DNA from: Candidatus Peregrinibacteria bacterium UBA1369
Lineage (GTDB): Bacteria > Patescibacteriota > Gracilibacteria > UBA1369
Direction of reading: 5' to 3'
Assembly: GCA_002305925.1 (NCBI GenBank)
Contig: DBRL01000007.1
Span: 32,829-45,049, forward strand
Length of the DNA stretch: 12,221 bases
Shown: positions 6,916 through 12,221 of the stretch, piece by piece
Numbering within the stretch: position 1 is the stretch's first letter
Layout: every line of letters begins with the position of its first letter
Notes under the pieces: model-generated
Seen by the model: the letters and a program-made list of their open reading frames with translations, nothing else
Database searches by the model: none
What the model was told of the DNA's origin: nothing
Made by a program: the position numbers and the translations under genes

Positions 6916-6947
6916 TTGTCACGCCAACCTCCGCAAGCATATATACT
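6916..6947 (+). promoter_or_regulatory. Promoter of the SLH protein gene
   Basis: TTGTCA (6916-6921) is followed after 18 bases by TATATA (6940-6945), overlapping TATACT (6942-6947). The start would fall near 6952, about 25 nt before ATG 6977. Its -35 box lies 21 bases from the -35 box of the divergent gene, so the two promoters share one 140-base control region. Confidence 0.55.
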
Positions 6948-6976
6948 AATTGACTGCAATAAATAACAAAACCAAC

Positions 6977-7978
6977 ATGTTGAAAATCAAACACCTGCCG
7001 CTAATCGGGCTTTTTTTACTATCGCTGCCGCTTACTGCCCTGGCTGACTTACGAACTTTTGTGCACGACGAGGCAGCCAAGCTGACCGTTCCCTTCAGCG
7101 ACATTGGCTCGGCACACCCCAATTACAGCGCCATTGCCATTCTCCACCAGGACGAAGTCATCAAGGGCTATCCCGATGGGACTTTCCAGCCCGACCGCGG
7201 CGTCAACCGCGCCGAAATGATGAAAATGCTGGTGCTTTCCTACATCAGTAATCCGCCGGGGGCGCTTGATACGATCATCAGCGGCAACGAAATCGTACCG
7301 CTGGATCCGGCCCTTTTGAACGATCCCAAATACGCCAATTGTTTCTCCGACGTCAAAGACGAATGGTTTGCCCCCTATGTCTGCTATGCCAAAGAACAGG
7401 GATGGATCGAGGGATATCCCGATGGGAGTTACAAACCCGCCCAGAACGTCAACCGTGTCGAGGCAATCAAAATGACTCTCAACACGCTAATCCTCGATTC
7501 TGAATGGCCCTCACCGACGGAAGCGGAAAAAGCCTTCCCCATGCCCGCCGACGCCGACATGAATCAATGGTACGCTCCCTATCTGCATTTCGGCATCGCC
7601 AAGGAATTGCTGGACGGCAATCATGTCACCATCGACAACGACAACAAATACTATTACGGCCCGGCTGAAAACATGTCACGCAAGGAGGTGGCCGAGACCA
7701 TTTTCCGCACCAGTCTTTACATGCTGGAACGCTCCTATTACGCCGAACTCTTCGCCACGATGCAATGCTTCCGCAAGGAACACACCGATCTCGGTGACGA
7801 AGGCGCCTACCAGGCCTGGCTGGAAGAACTGGACCGTCTCAATGCGGCCTCCACCAACGGCCTGACCGTCACGCAGGAAGAAATCGATGAACTCTACCTG
7901 CATTATGGTGAAGACGACGTGGTCACCCAGGCAGTGCATGTTTATGCCAACGATATTTGCGAAGGCGTGGAATATTAA
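6977..7978 (+). CDS. Secreted protein with three S-layer homology (SLH) repeats
   Basis: A 333-aa protein. A signal peptide covers residues 1-23 (basic MLKIKH, hydrophobic core, cleavage after ALA before DLR). Three SLH repeats follow. Repeat 1 is at about 39-88 (PFSDIG, KGYPDGTFQPDRGVNRAEM). Repeat 2 is at about 121-170 (CFSDVKDEWFAPYVCYA, EGYPDGSYKPAQNVNRVEA). Repeat 3 is a divergent copy at about 187-245 (WYAPYLHFGIAKELLDG, GPAENMSRKEV). The C-terminal 90 residues are helical and acidic, without a recognised domain. SLH repeats bind cell-wall-linked polysaccharide or anchor S-layer proteins; here almost the whole mature protein is the anchor. ATG 6977 is preferred over the TTG at 6950 because it starts the signal peptide. 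No Shine-Dalgarno sequence is present. It is divergent from the 458-aa protein gene. Confidence 0.92.
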   Translation: MLKIKHLPLIGLFLLSLPLTALADLRTFVHDEAAKLTVPFSDIGSAHPNYSAIAILHQDEVIKGYPDGTFQPDRGVNRAEMMKMLVLSYISNPPGALDTIISGNEIVPLDPALLNDPKYANCFSDVKDEWFAPYVCYAKEQGWIEGYPDGSYKPAQNVNRVEAIKMTLNTLILDSEWPSPTEAEKAFPMPADADMNQWYAPYLHFGIAKELLDGNHVTIDNDNKYYYGPAENMSRKEVAETIFRTSLYMLERSYYAELFATMQCFRKEHTDLGDEGAYQAWLEELDRLNAASTNGLTVTQEEIDELYLHYGEDDVVTQAVHVYANDICEGVEY

Positions 7979-8025
7979 GTGAAGTTTTAAACAGTTTGCC
8001 AAACACTGCAAACACTGGCCTCAAC

Positions 8026-8054
8026 TGGTCACTAAGGGGATTAAATGCTATAAT
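8026..8054 (+). promoter_or_regulatory. Promoter of the 411-aa protein gene
   Basis: TGGTCA (8026-8031) and a perfect TATAAT (8049-8054) are 17 bases apart. Transcription would start near 8061, about 18 nt before the ATG at 8079. Confidence 0.65.
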
Positions 8055-8074
8055 ACAAAGATTTAATCTCCCTT
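8034..8074. repeat. Palindrome flanking the -10 box (operator-like)
   Basis: AAGGGGATTAAAT (8034-8046) and ATTTAATCTCCCTT (8061-8074) are inverted copies differing by one extra base. They enclose 14 bases that contain the TATAAT. Because the left arm lies upstream of the predicted start, the pair acts at the DNA level for this promoter, as an operator would. For transcripts arriving from the SLH gene it could also form a hairpin followed by TTTT, a weak terminator. Confidence 0.55.
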
Positions 8075-8078
8075 TTAC

Positions 8079-9314
8079 ATGTCCAACGAAAATCTCAAAA
8101 GAAAAATCCTCCGCGGCACGGCTGGCCCCGAAGTCGAAAAAGCCCTGTCTAGGCAAGAAAGCCCCCTTTCTATTTCCTCTACCATCACAGCACTCACCCA
8201 AACCTTCTCCAGCCAGGCGGCGGAATCACTTGAAGAAGATCGGGACACCCCCGAACACCACGTACTGGAAACATACGCCAGCCTCGACCGTCTGAACCAC
8301 TACCTGAAAGAACTTTCCAGAATAGTATCAACCGACCATGAAAACCGGAAAAAACTGGACACCCCCGAACACGAACGGGCGTTTCAAGAATTGTTGACCA
8401 ACCTGCAAACAATCGCCTTGCGGCTGAATATCTCCTGGAGCGTGGAAAACAGACCGGAAGGAAACAATCCCGATTTCACTGCCAAGCACACCCCTGTTAG
8501 TCTGCTCAAAGAACTATCCCGCTATGTCTCAGCCATCCAAAAAACAATCGAGGAAAAGCGCGGTGATTTCGACAGCTTCTGTGCGCCGCAATGCACCGAC
8601 GAAGCCATGGAGCTGGCCGCCCAAAGCTCGCAAAATCTGCGCCGGCTCAGCACCAATTTTGCTGCCGGCCAAATCGCGGTCTACCCGGGTGACATTGAAT
8701 ACGAAGAAGAAGAATACGACAAAGTCCTCGATCAGTTGTCAAAAATGAAAAACGGCAACAAGCTGGTAAAACTGTTTCGTCTGCTGGCCAAAAACCGCAG
8801 TGACATACTGCTGGGCGACCCGCAAATTGCCCGACATTTCAGTCGTGAAGAAATCCGCCAATTCCAGTTGGCCCTTTACCGTACCGTGGCCAACCTGACT
8901 ATTGGCATTCTCGACGCCGTCCCCGCCGGACCTGGGGAAGCCGGCTCCTGGACTGCCGACACCCTCAAAATAATCAAACGTTTTGCCCGACGACATCAGA
9001 ACAAAATAAAAATCCTCAAAAAAATCTTCCCGGAATGGCTGGATTTAACCCCCGACATTTCCATCACCGAAGCCTTATTAAGCGAACTGACGGAAATTCC
9101 AACTGGCGGTTTCATCCCCAGTCATCTCGTCTTTGAATTCCGCAAACAATTCCAGGCAGATTTACCGCGAATGATTGCATTTCTGGAAAAGCTGGCCAAA
9201 GTACGGGCCAGAGTACAGGACGAAAAAAACGATCATTTCATACGCGTATTAGGTTTAGACGAGGAAGAAGACCGCGAATTACTCAAATCCCTCAAAGGAT
9301 ATCTGAAAAGCTGA
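8079..9314 (+). CDS. Helical cytoplasmic protein of unknown function
   Basis: A 411-aa protein with no signal peptide or membrane segment and no recognised family. It is rich in Glu, Lys, Leu and Arg, with long predicted helices and heptad-like spacing around residues 60-160. Other regions are an acidic patch (YEEEEYDK, about 205-215), a central segment with GNKLVKLFRLLAKNRSD, and a basic stretch (IIKRFARRHQNKIKILKKIF, about 295-315). The start is ATG 8079; the leader of about 18 nt has no Shine-Dalgarno sequence. It lies 100 bases after the SLH gene on the same strand but has its own strong promoter, embedded in a palindrome. Lysine is mostly AAA and glutamate mostly GAA, as in most neighbours but unlike the next gene. 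Confidence 0.82.
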   Translation: MSNENLKRKILRGTAGPEVEKALSRQESPLSISSTITALTQTFSSQAAESLEEDRDTPEHHVLETYASLDRLNHYLKELSRIVSTDHENRKKLDTPEHERAFQELLTNLQTIALRLNISWSVENRPEGNNPDFTAKHTPVSLLKELSRYVSAIQKTIEEKRGDFDSFCAPQCTDEAMELAAQSSQNLRRLSTNFAAGQIAVYPGDIEYEEEEYDKVLDQLSKMKNGNKLVKLFRLLAKNRSDILLGDPQIARHFSREEIRQFQLALYRTVANLTIGILDAVPAGPGEAGSWTADTLKIIKRFARRHQNKIKILKKIFPEWLDLTPDISITEALLSELTEIPTGGFIPSHLVFEFRKQFQADLPRMIAFLEKLAKVRARVQDEKNDHFIRVLGLDEEEDRELLKSLKGYLKS

Positions 9315-9397
9315 AAACATTCATCGCTACCATCGCTGCCAAAATAGCAGCTGACAACTTTTAATTGATAGCGTCAAGTTTTATCGAAACATTTCCT

Positions 9398-9426
9398 TTG
9401 ACCGACGGAGAATATCTGCCTAAAAT
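9398..9426 (+). promoter_or_regulatory. Promoter of the 333-aa protein gene
   Basis: TTGACC (9398-9403) and TAAAAT (9421-9426) are exactly 17 bases apart. The start would be near 9433, giving a leader of about 200 nt, ten times longer than the other leaders in the window. Confidence 0.65.
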
Positions 9427-9431
9427 CCGCG

Positions 9432-9454
9432 CGTATCTTTCTTGGAGAGATACG
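9432..9454 (+). promoter_or_regulatory. Hairpin at the 5' end of the long leader
   Basis: CGTATCTTTC (9432-9441) pairs with GAGAGATACG (9445-9454) through 10 bp, one of them G-U, around a TTG loop. It begins at the predicted transcription start, where such hairpins often protect mRNA 5' ends. Confidence 0.55.
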
Positions 9455-9498
9455 ACCTTTTACAGCAAGGAGCAACTTTTTATTTTGGCAAAGAATGA

Positions 9499-9571
9499 TT
9501 TCGGAGCCGGCAACGGCGGGCAAAACCACAATCGGCCACAGAGGGTTTTGGCGCGGTTGCCGGTTCCGAGA
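9499..9571 (+). promoter_or_regulatory. Large two-part hairpin in the long leader, possible cis-regulatory RNA
   Basis: TTTCGGAGCCGGCAAC (9499-9514) pairs with GTTGCCGGTTCCGAGA (9556-9571): 16 bp with two G-U pairs. An internal loop follows (GGCGGG opposite GCGCG), then CAAAACC (9521-9527) with GGTTTTG (9544-9550), 7 bp, and a 16-nt apical loop. It ends 61 bases before the start codon. No known riboswitch class is recognised. Confidence 0.55.
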
Positions 9572-9632
9572 CAGCGTCCCATTGGGGGGAGCATCAGACA
9601 GAATCCGGCTTCGGAAAACGAGGGAAAAGAGA

Positions 9633-10634
9633 ATGAACAACACAATCGTCAACTTCATTGCCAACGTCAACGGCCAGACCAAGGACGTGTTCCGCAAACT
9701 GGCGGCCATCGGCTTCACGCCGGACATGGGACTCTCGGGCAAGACCTACACCCAGTTCACCGGCGACAAGTCGCGCGCCCTGGTCAATCCGGAGGGAATC
9801 ACCTTCGGCCTCAAGTTCGCGGCGATGAAGGACATGGGGTCGAACAAAATCGTGGGAAGCTTCATGCTCACCCGCGGACCCCTCGACCTCGTCGTACCGC
9901 TCGCCATCACTTCCGCCCTGCCGGAGAACACCGAGTTCCCGGTAGACAACCACCTGCGTTGGCGGACCAGCGCTCCGATGGTGGAAGGCAAGCTCTACGG
10001 CTACCTCACCAACGGCAACCAGACGATGGAGATCGATCCGGAGAAGTTCAACCTGGACGCCGAGGCGATCGACATGCAGATCGTCTACGCGGGTGGCTAC
10101 TTTCACCTGCACGTTCTGACCGCTTTCGGGTCGGTCTACGAGTCGAGGATCAAGCCGCAAAACATCGTCACCAACGGCTACCTCCCCAAGCCCCACAAGC
10201 TCAAGGAGAATGTCACCAGCGTACTTACCGCGCCGCAAAAGGGCGAACTGATCGCCTTCTTCGGCACACGCAACGGCGTCTACTTCGGCAATCAGCTGAT
10301 CGAGGACACCAAGGGTCTCGAAGTGGCTGACCTCGTGGTCGACAGCGAGAACCCGCGCATCTTCGTACGGACAGTACAAGGCAAGATCTACGCCCTGCCC
10401 GTCGACGTCAACTTCCTGCTCACGCACGGCAAGCTGATCGAGATCAATGACACCATGCAGGACAACGAACAGCTCTTCGCCGGCCCGGGAGTTTTCACTC
10501 CCGACAAGCAGATCGCTCTGCTGGCGATTAACTGGATTCCGGAAAACGACGGTTTCCACTACGAAGAACGCACCATCGCCGTCTCAGTGCAGGCGCACTA
10601 CCCGATCGAGTACACCCCCCGTATCCGCGCCTGA
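9633..10634 (+). CDS. Unrecognised 333-aa protein, possibly beta-rich, with atypical codon use
   Basis: A 333-aa protein starting MNNTIVNFIANVNGQTKD, with GAGGGAAAAGAGA before the ATG as a Shine-Dalgarno sequence. It has no signal peptide or membrane segment. The C-terminal two thirds alternate short beta-like stretches with Gly/Asn turns (GKLYGYLTNG, GYFHLHVLTAFGSVYES, GELIAFFGTRNGVYFG, PRIFVRTVQGKIYALPVD). This could be blades of a small beta-propeller, but no family is recognised. Codon use differs from neighbours: 16 of 18 lysines are AAG and most glutamates GAG, against AAA and GAA next door. That fits either high expression or recent acquisition. It has its own strong promoter and a structured leader of about 200 nt, and is convergent with the sigma factor gene. 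Confidence 0.85.
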   Translation: MNNTIVNFIANVNGQTKDVFRKLAAIGFTPDMGLSGKTYTQFTGDKSRALVNPEGITFGLKFAAMKDMGSNKIVGSFMLTRGPLDLVVPLAITSALPENTEFPVDNHLRWRTSAPMVEGKLYGYLTNGNQTMEIDPEKFNLDAEAIDMQIVYAGGYFHLHVLTAFGSVYESRIKPQNIVTNGYLPKPHKLKENVTSVLTAPQKGELIAFFGTRNGVYFGNQLIEDTKGLEVADLVVDSENPRIFVRTVQGKIYALPVDVNFLLTHGKLIEINDTMQDNEQLFAGPGVFTPDKQIALLAINWIPENDGFHYEERTIAVSVQAHYPIEYTPRIRA

Positions 10635-10757
10635 CACCAGCCCACCCCACCCCCCGCCACAGGACCATCCGGTCCGCCCTAGCTCCCCGCTGACAAAAAG
10701 GAATACGTGCGTCACGCGCGGCCATCACGGCCAGTCGCCCCGTCGCCCTCCAAGCTG

Positions 10758-10790
10758 AACCCGCCCCGCACGAAAAGTACGGAGCGGGTT
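10758..10790 (-). terminator. Strong hairpin after the sigma factor gene, possible terminator lacking a U-run
   Basis: On the minus strand AACCCGCTCCGTAC pairs with GTGCGGGGCGGGTT through 14 bp around TTTTC, 16 bases after the sigma factor stop codon. Two of the pairs are G-U on this strand and would be C-A mismatches on the plus strand, so the minus-strand RNA is the better folder. No T-run follows, so simple intrinsic termination is doubtful. The rest of the 172-base gap has only small hairpins (GGACC/GGTCC, GGCC/GGCC). Confidence 0.4.
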
Positions 10791-10806
10791 CGACCTGCCT
10801 ATCAAA

Positions 10807-11778
10807 CTAAAGACCCCGGGCTTTATCCTGCCTGTCCAGAGAACGCATCGCCCGAAGAATTTTATTACTGGCCCTTTCCTGAATCTGCCTCACCCGCTCC
10901 CTGCTCAACCCCAGTCCCACCCCGACTTCATGCAAAGTTGCCTCTTCTTTCAATCTGGCCTGCATAATTTGACGCTCCCTCGGAGTTAGATACTGCTCAA
11001 ATAATTCCTGAAACAGCTCCTCCATCTCACGCACCATCGCACCATCCTCGGGCGAGATACCATCACGCTCACTGATAGTTTCACCGAAAGTTGACAGCCG
11101 GTCTCCAGCCCCGTCGCTGTCCAAAAGCGGCATGTCCATGGACAGGGGCACCTGCAGCAAATCCAGTTCGTGAAGATTATCAACCTCCCCGTGAGACAGC
11201 TCCAGCGTATCGCGCAGATCATCGGCATCTACACTATTGTTCATTGCTCTCAATGCGTTTTCCCTTTTTTTCATCCTGATCAAAATGGTCTGCAAATAGG
11301 TCGGCAAATAGATCATATTGGCATTGCGAACTATCCCGCGAAAAACCGCCTGGCGAATCCACCAGCCGGCATAGGTGGACAACTTATATCCCTTCTCGGG
11401 CTCAAACTTTTCAATAGCCCGGCGCAAACCAAAACTCCCTTCCTGTACCAAATCGGCTAGATCAATTCCCCTGAAGCGGGCATATTTGTTCGCAAAGGAC
11501 AAAACCAGACGCAGATTGTAGCCCATATATTCATTGACCACGGCGTTAAACTCGGCCACGACCTGGGGCAAATCACACCGGGCCTCTTCCTGCTCGACAG
11601 GGGAACTGTTCGGATCGGCAATAATTTGTTGCAATTGGTCCCTGCGCGCCCTGGCCTCACTCAACCTCTGTTGAATTTCTTTTTCCTGCTCCTCCGTCAA
11701 AACGGGAATCCGTGACAAATCACGATAATAACGGGTCAAGGGATCGGGCTGTCTGAGAGAAGAATATCGCTTTTCCAC
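10807..11778 (-). CDS. Sigma-70 family RNA polymerase sigma factor
   Basis: A 323-aa protein with sigma regions 1.2 to 4.2 and no region 1.1. Region 1.2 is at about 12-45 (DPLTRYYRDLSRIPVLTEEQE). Region 2 is at about 86-155 with NLRLVLSFANKY, DLVQEGSFGLRRAIEKF and YAGWWIRQAVFRG. Region 3 is at about 157-235, and region 4 at about 253-315 with LTPRERQIM and the helix SRERVRQIQ. It directs RNA polymerase to promoters. The -35 reading helix keeps the RER-RQI residues of the housekeeping factor. In region 2.4, Phe146 stands where E. coli sigma-70 has Thr440, and RTIRIP is replaced by NMIYLP. It may therefore be a group 2 or alternative factor, or a divergent primary one. The start is GTG 11778, the first start after an in-frame stop. 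A promoter lies at 11805-11833, giving a leader of about 20 nt without a Shine-Dalgarno sequence. Confidence 0.93.
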   Translation of the reverse strand: MEKRYSSLRQPDPLTRYYRDLSRIPVLTEEQEKEIQQRLSEARARRDQLQQIIADPNSSPVEQEEARCDLPQVVAEFNAVVNEYMGYNLRLVLSFANKYARFRGIDLADLVQEGSFGLRRAIEKFEPEKGYKLSTYAGWWIRQAVFRGIVRNANMIYLPTYLQTILIRMKKRENALRAMNNSVDADDLRDTLELSHGEVDNLHELDLLQVPLSMDMPLLDSDGAGDRLSTFGETISERDGISPEDGAMVREMEELFQELFEQYLTPRERQIMQARLKEEATLHEVGVGLGLSRERVRQIQERASNKILRAMRSLDRQDKARGL

Positions 11779-11804
11779 TTTTGTAAATTAAATGACAGGG
11801 GGCT

Positions 11805-11833
11805 ATCCTAGCAGAACAAATTTCCCAACGCAA
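11805..11833 (-). promoter_or_regulatory. Probable promoter of the sigma factor gene
   Basis: On the minus strand TTGCGT (11828-11833) and TAGGAT (11805-11810) are 17 bases apart. The predicted start near 11798 leaves about 20 nt before the GTG. Confidence 0.5.
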
Positions 11834-11838
11834 AATCC

Positions 11839-11866
11839 TTGCCAAAAGCGCATTTTGCGCTAACAT
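11839..11866 (+). promoter_or_regulatory. Probable promoter of tRNA-Ser(CGA)
   Basis: TTGCCA (11839-11844) and TAACAT (11861-11866) are 16 bases apart, back to back with the sigma factor promoter. The spacer holds a small palindrome, AGCGCA/TGCGCT. The tRNA precursor would carry a GC-rich 5' leader of about 64 nt. Confidence 0.45.
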
Positions 11867-11936
11867 CTGGGGGCGGGGCGACTGCCCGCGCCAACTGCCA
11901 GGCGGCGCGGAACAGACCTGCCCAAACGCACCAAGC

Positions 11937-12026
11937 GGAGAGATGGCCGAGTGGTTGAAGGCGCCGCTCTCGAAAAGCGGTAAGGGGGCAACCTCTTCGT
12001 GGGTTCGAATCCCACTCTCTCCGCCA
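11937..12026 (+). tRNA. tRNA-Ser (anticodon CGA)
   Basis: A 90-nt class II tRNA. The acceptor GGAGAGA (11937-11943) pairs with TCTCTCC (12016-12022), then discriminator G and encoded CCA (12024-12026). The anticodon stem CCGCT/AGCGG encloses CTCGAAA, giving anticodon CGA. The variable arm is AAGGGG-GCAA-CCTCTT. The T arm is GTGGG-TTCGAAT-CCCAC. The acceptor stem is identical to that of the tRNA-Ser(GGA) in this window. There is no intron. Confidence 0.97.
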
Positions 12027-12035
12027 GAAAAAACA

Positions 12036-12063
12036 GACATGCCTTTTGGCATGTCGTTTTTTT
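12036..12063 (+). terminator. Rho-independent terminator of tRNA-Ser(CGA)
   Basis: GACATGCC (12036-12043) and GGCATGTC (12048-12055) form an 8-bp stem with a TTTT loop, followed by G and seven T (12057-12063). An A-run just upstream (12028-12033) would let it also work from the other strand. Confidence 0.9.
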
Positions 12064-12071
12064 ACTGCAGA

Positions 12072-12087
12072 GTGGGTGAGAACCCAC
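12072..12087 (+). other. Small hairpin with GNRA loop in the space after the tRNA
   Basis: GTGGGT (12072-12077) pairs with ACCCAC (12082-12087) around GAGA. It stands alone between two terminators. The rest of 12064-12194 shows no gene; it includes a motif resembling one after the other serine tRNA (12154-12172). Confidence 0.35.
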
Positions 12088-12194
12088 CTGGTTCAGCAAT
12101 CGCAGTGAGCGAGTCCGAGTGTAAAAGTTTGCTGGACTTCATAGCTTAACCATTCTGGCTCGCAGTGCGACGCAACAACGACAAACCGGCTCAT

Positions 12195-12221
12195 AAAAAA
12201 GTCTGCGCGCGCAGACTTTTT
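12195..12221. terminator. Bidirectional terminator hairpin at the window edge
   Basis: Six A (12195-12200) precede the 16-base perfect palindrome GTCTGCGCGCGCAGAC (12201-12216), which folds as a 6-bp stem with a GCGC loop. At least five T follow to the edge. It probably ends a gene beyond the right edge on the minus strand, and backs up the tRNA terminator on the plus strand. Confidence 0.8.

Noticed and set aside
9499..9571. Integron attC site or transposon end, because of the long inverted repeat
   Set aside because: The GTT/AAC bases lie at the inner ends of the arms rather than the outer ends, the attC core pattern is not met, and no integrase, transposase or target duplication is nearby.
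9365..10330. 321-codon plus-strand frame overlapping the 333-aa gene
   Set aside because: Its product is an Arg/Gln/Gly/His-rich low-complexity string, it has no Shine-Dalgarno or start support, and it overlaps a frame with a proper ribosome binding site.

Overview
The window reads as a compact piece of chromosome from an uncultivated bacterium, most likely of the Candidate Phyla Radiation (Patescibacteria). This is an inference from gene content and style: an SLH-repeat surface protein, a small M50 protease beside a CorA channel, short intergenic spaces, many proteins of no recognisable family, and clear sigma-70 promoters giving leaders of about 20 nt that mostly lack a Shine-Dalgarno sequence. 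No marker gene settles the phylum.

Layout. 1-867 (+) is the C-terminal nuclease part of what is probably a UvrD/AddA-type helicase-nuclease entering from the left edge. 945-1901 (+) is an unrecognised lipoprotein that overlaps, tail to tail, a divergent ClpP-like serine protease on the minus strand (1876-2655). Between that gene and the next lies a 330-base space holding a strong promoter for the ClpP-like gene and a candidate 159-nt structured RNA (2774-2932, minus) with its own promoter, a closing stem joining its two ends, and a U-run; its architecture resembles 6S RNA. Then come the M50 protease and CorA (minus, probable operon), divergent from rpmB (bL28) and tRNA-Ser(GGA) on the plus strand. 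After the tRNA is a repeat-rich noncoding stretch with an exact 32-bp direct repeat.

5459-6835 (minus) is an unrecognised 458-aa protein with a His/Cys cluster, divergent from a secreted three-SLH protein (6977-7978). An unrecognised helical 411-aa protein follows, with a palindrome around its -10 box. Next is a 333-aa protein with strikingly different codon use and a 200-nt structured leader. A sigma-70 family factor (minus, 10807-11778) lacks region 1.1 and carries a changed residue in the -10 reading helix. tRNA-Ser(CGA) and two terminator hairpins close the window.

The genes do not form one pathway. Themes are transcription control (a sigma factor and a candidate 6S-like RNA within 9 kb), envelope and proteolysis functions (lipoprotein, SLH protein, ClpP-like and M50 proteases, CorA), and translation (bL28, two serine tRNAs). 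The most novel-looking items are the structured RNA at 2774-2932, the structured leader and codon-shifted gene at 9398-10634, the palindromic promoter at 8026-8074, and the sigma factor.
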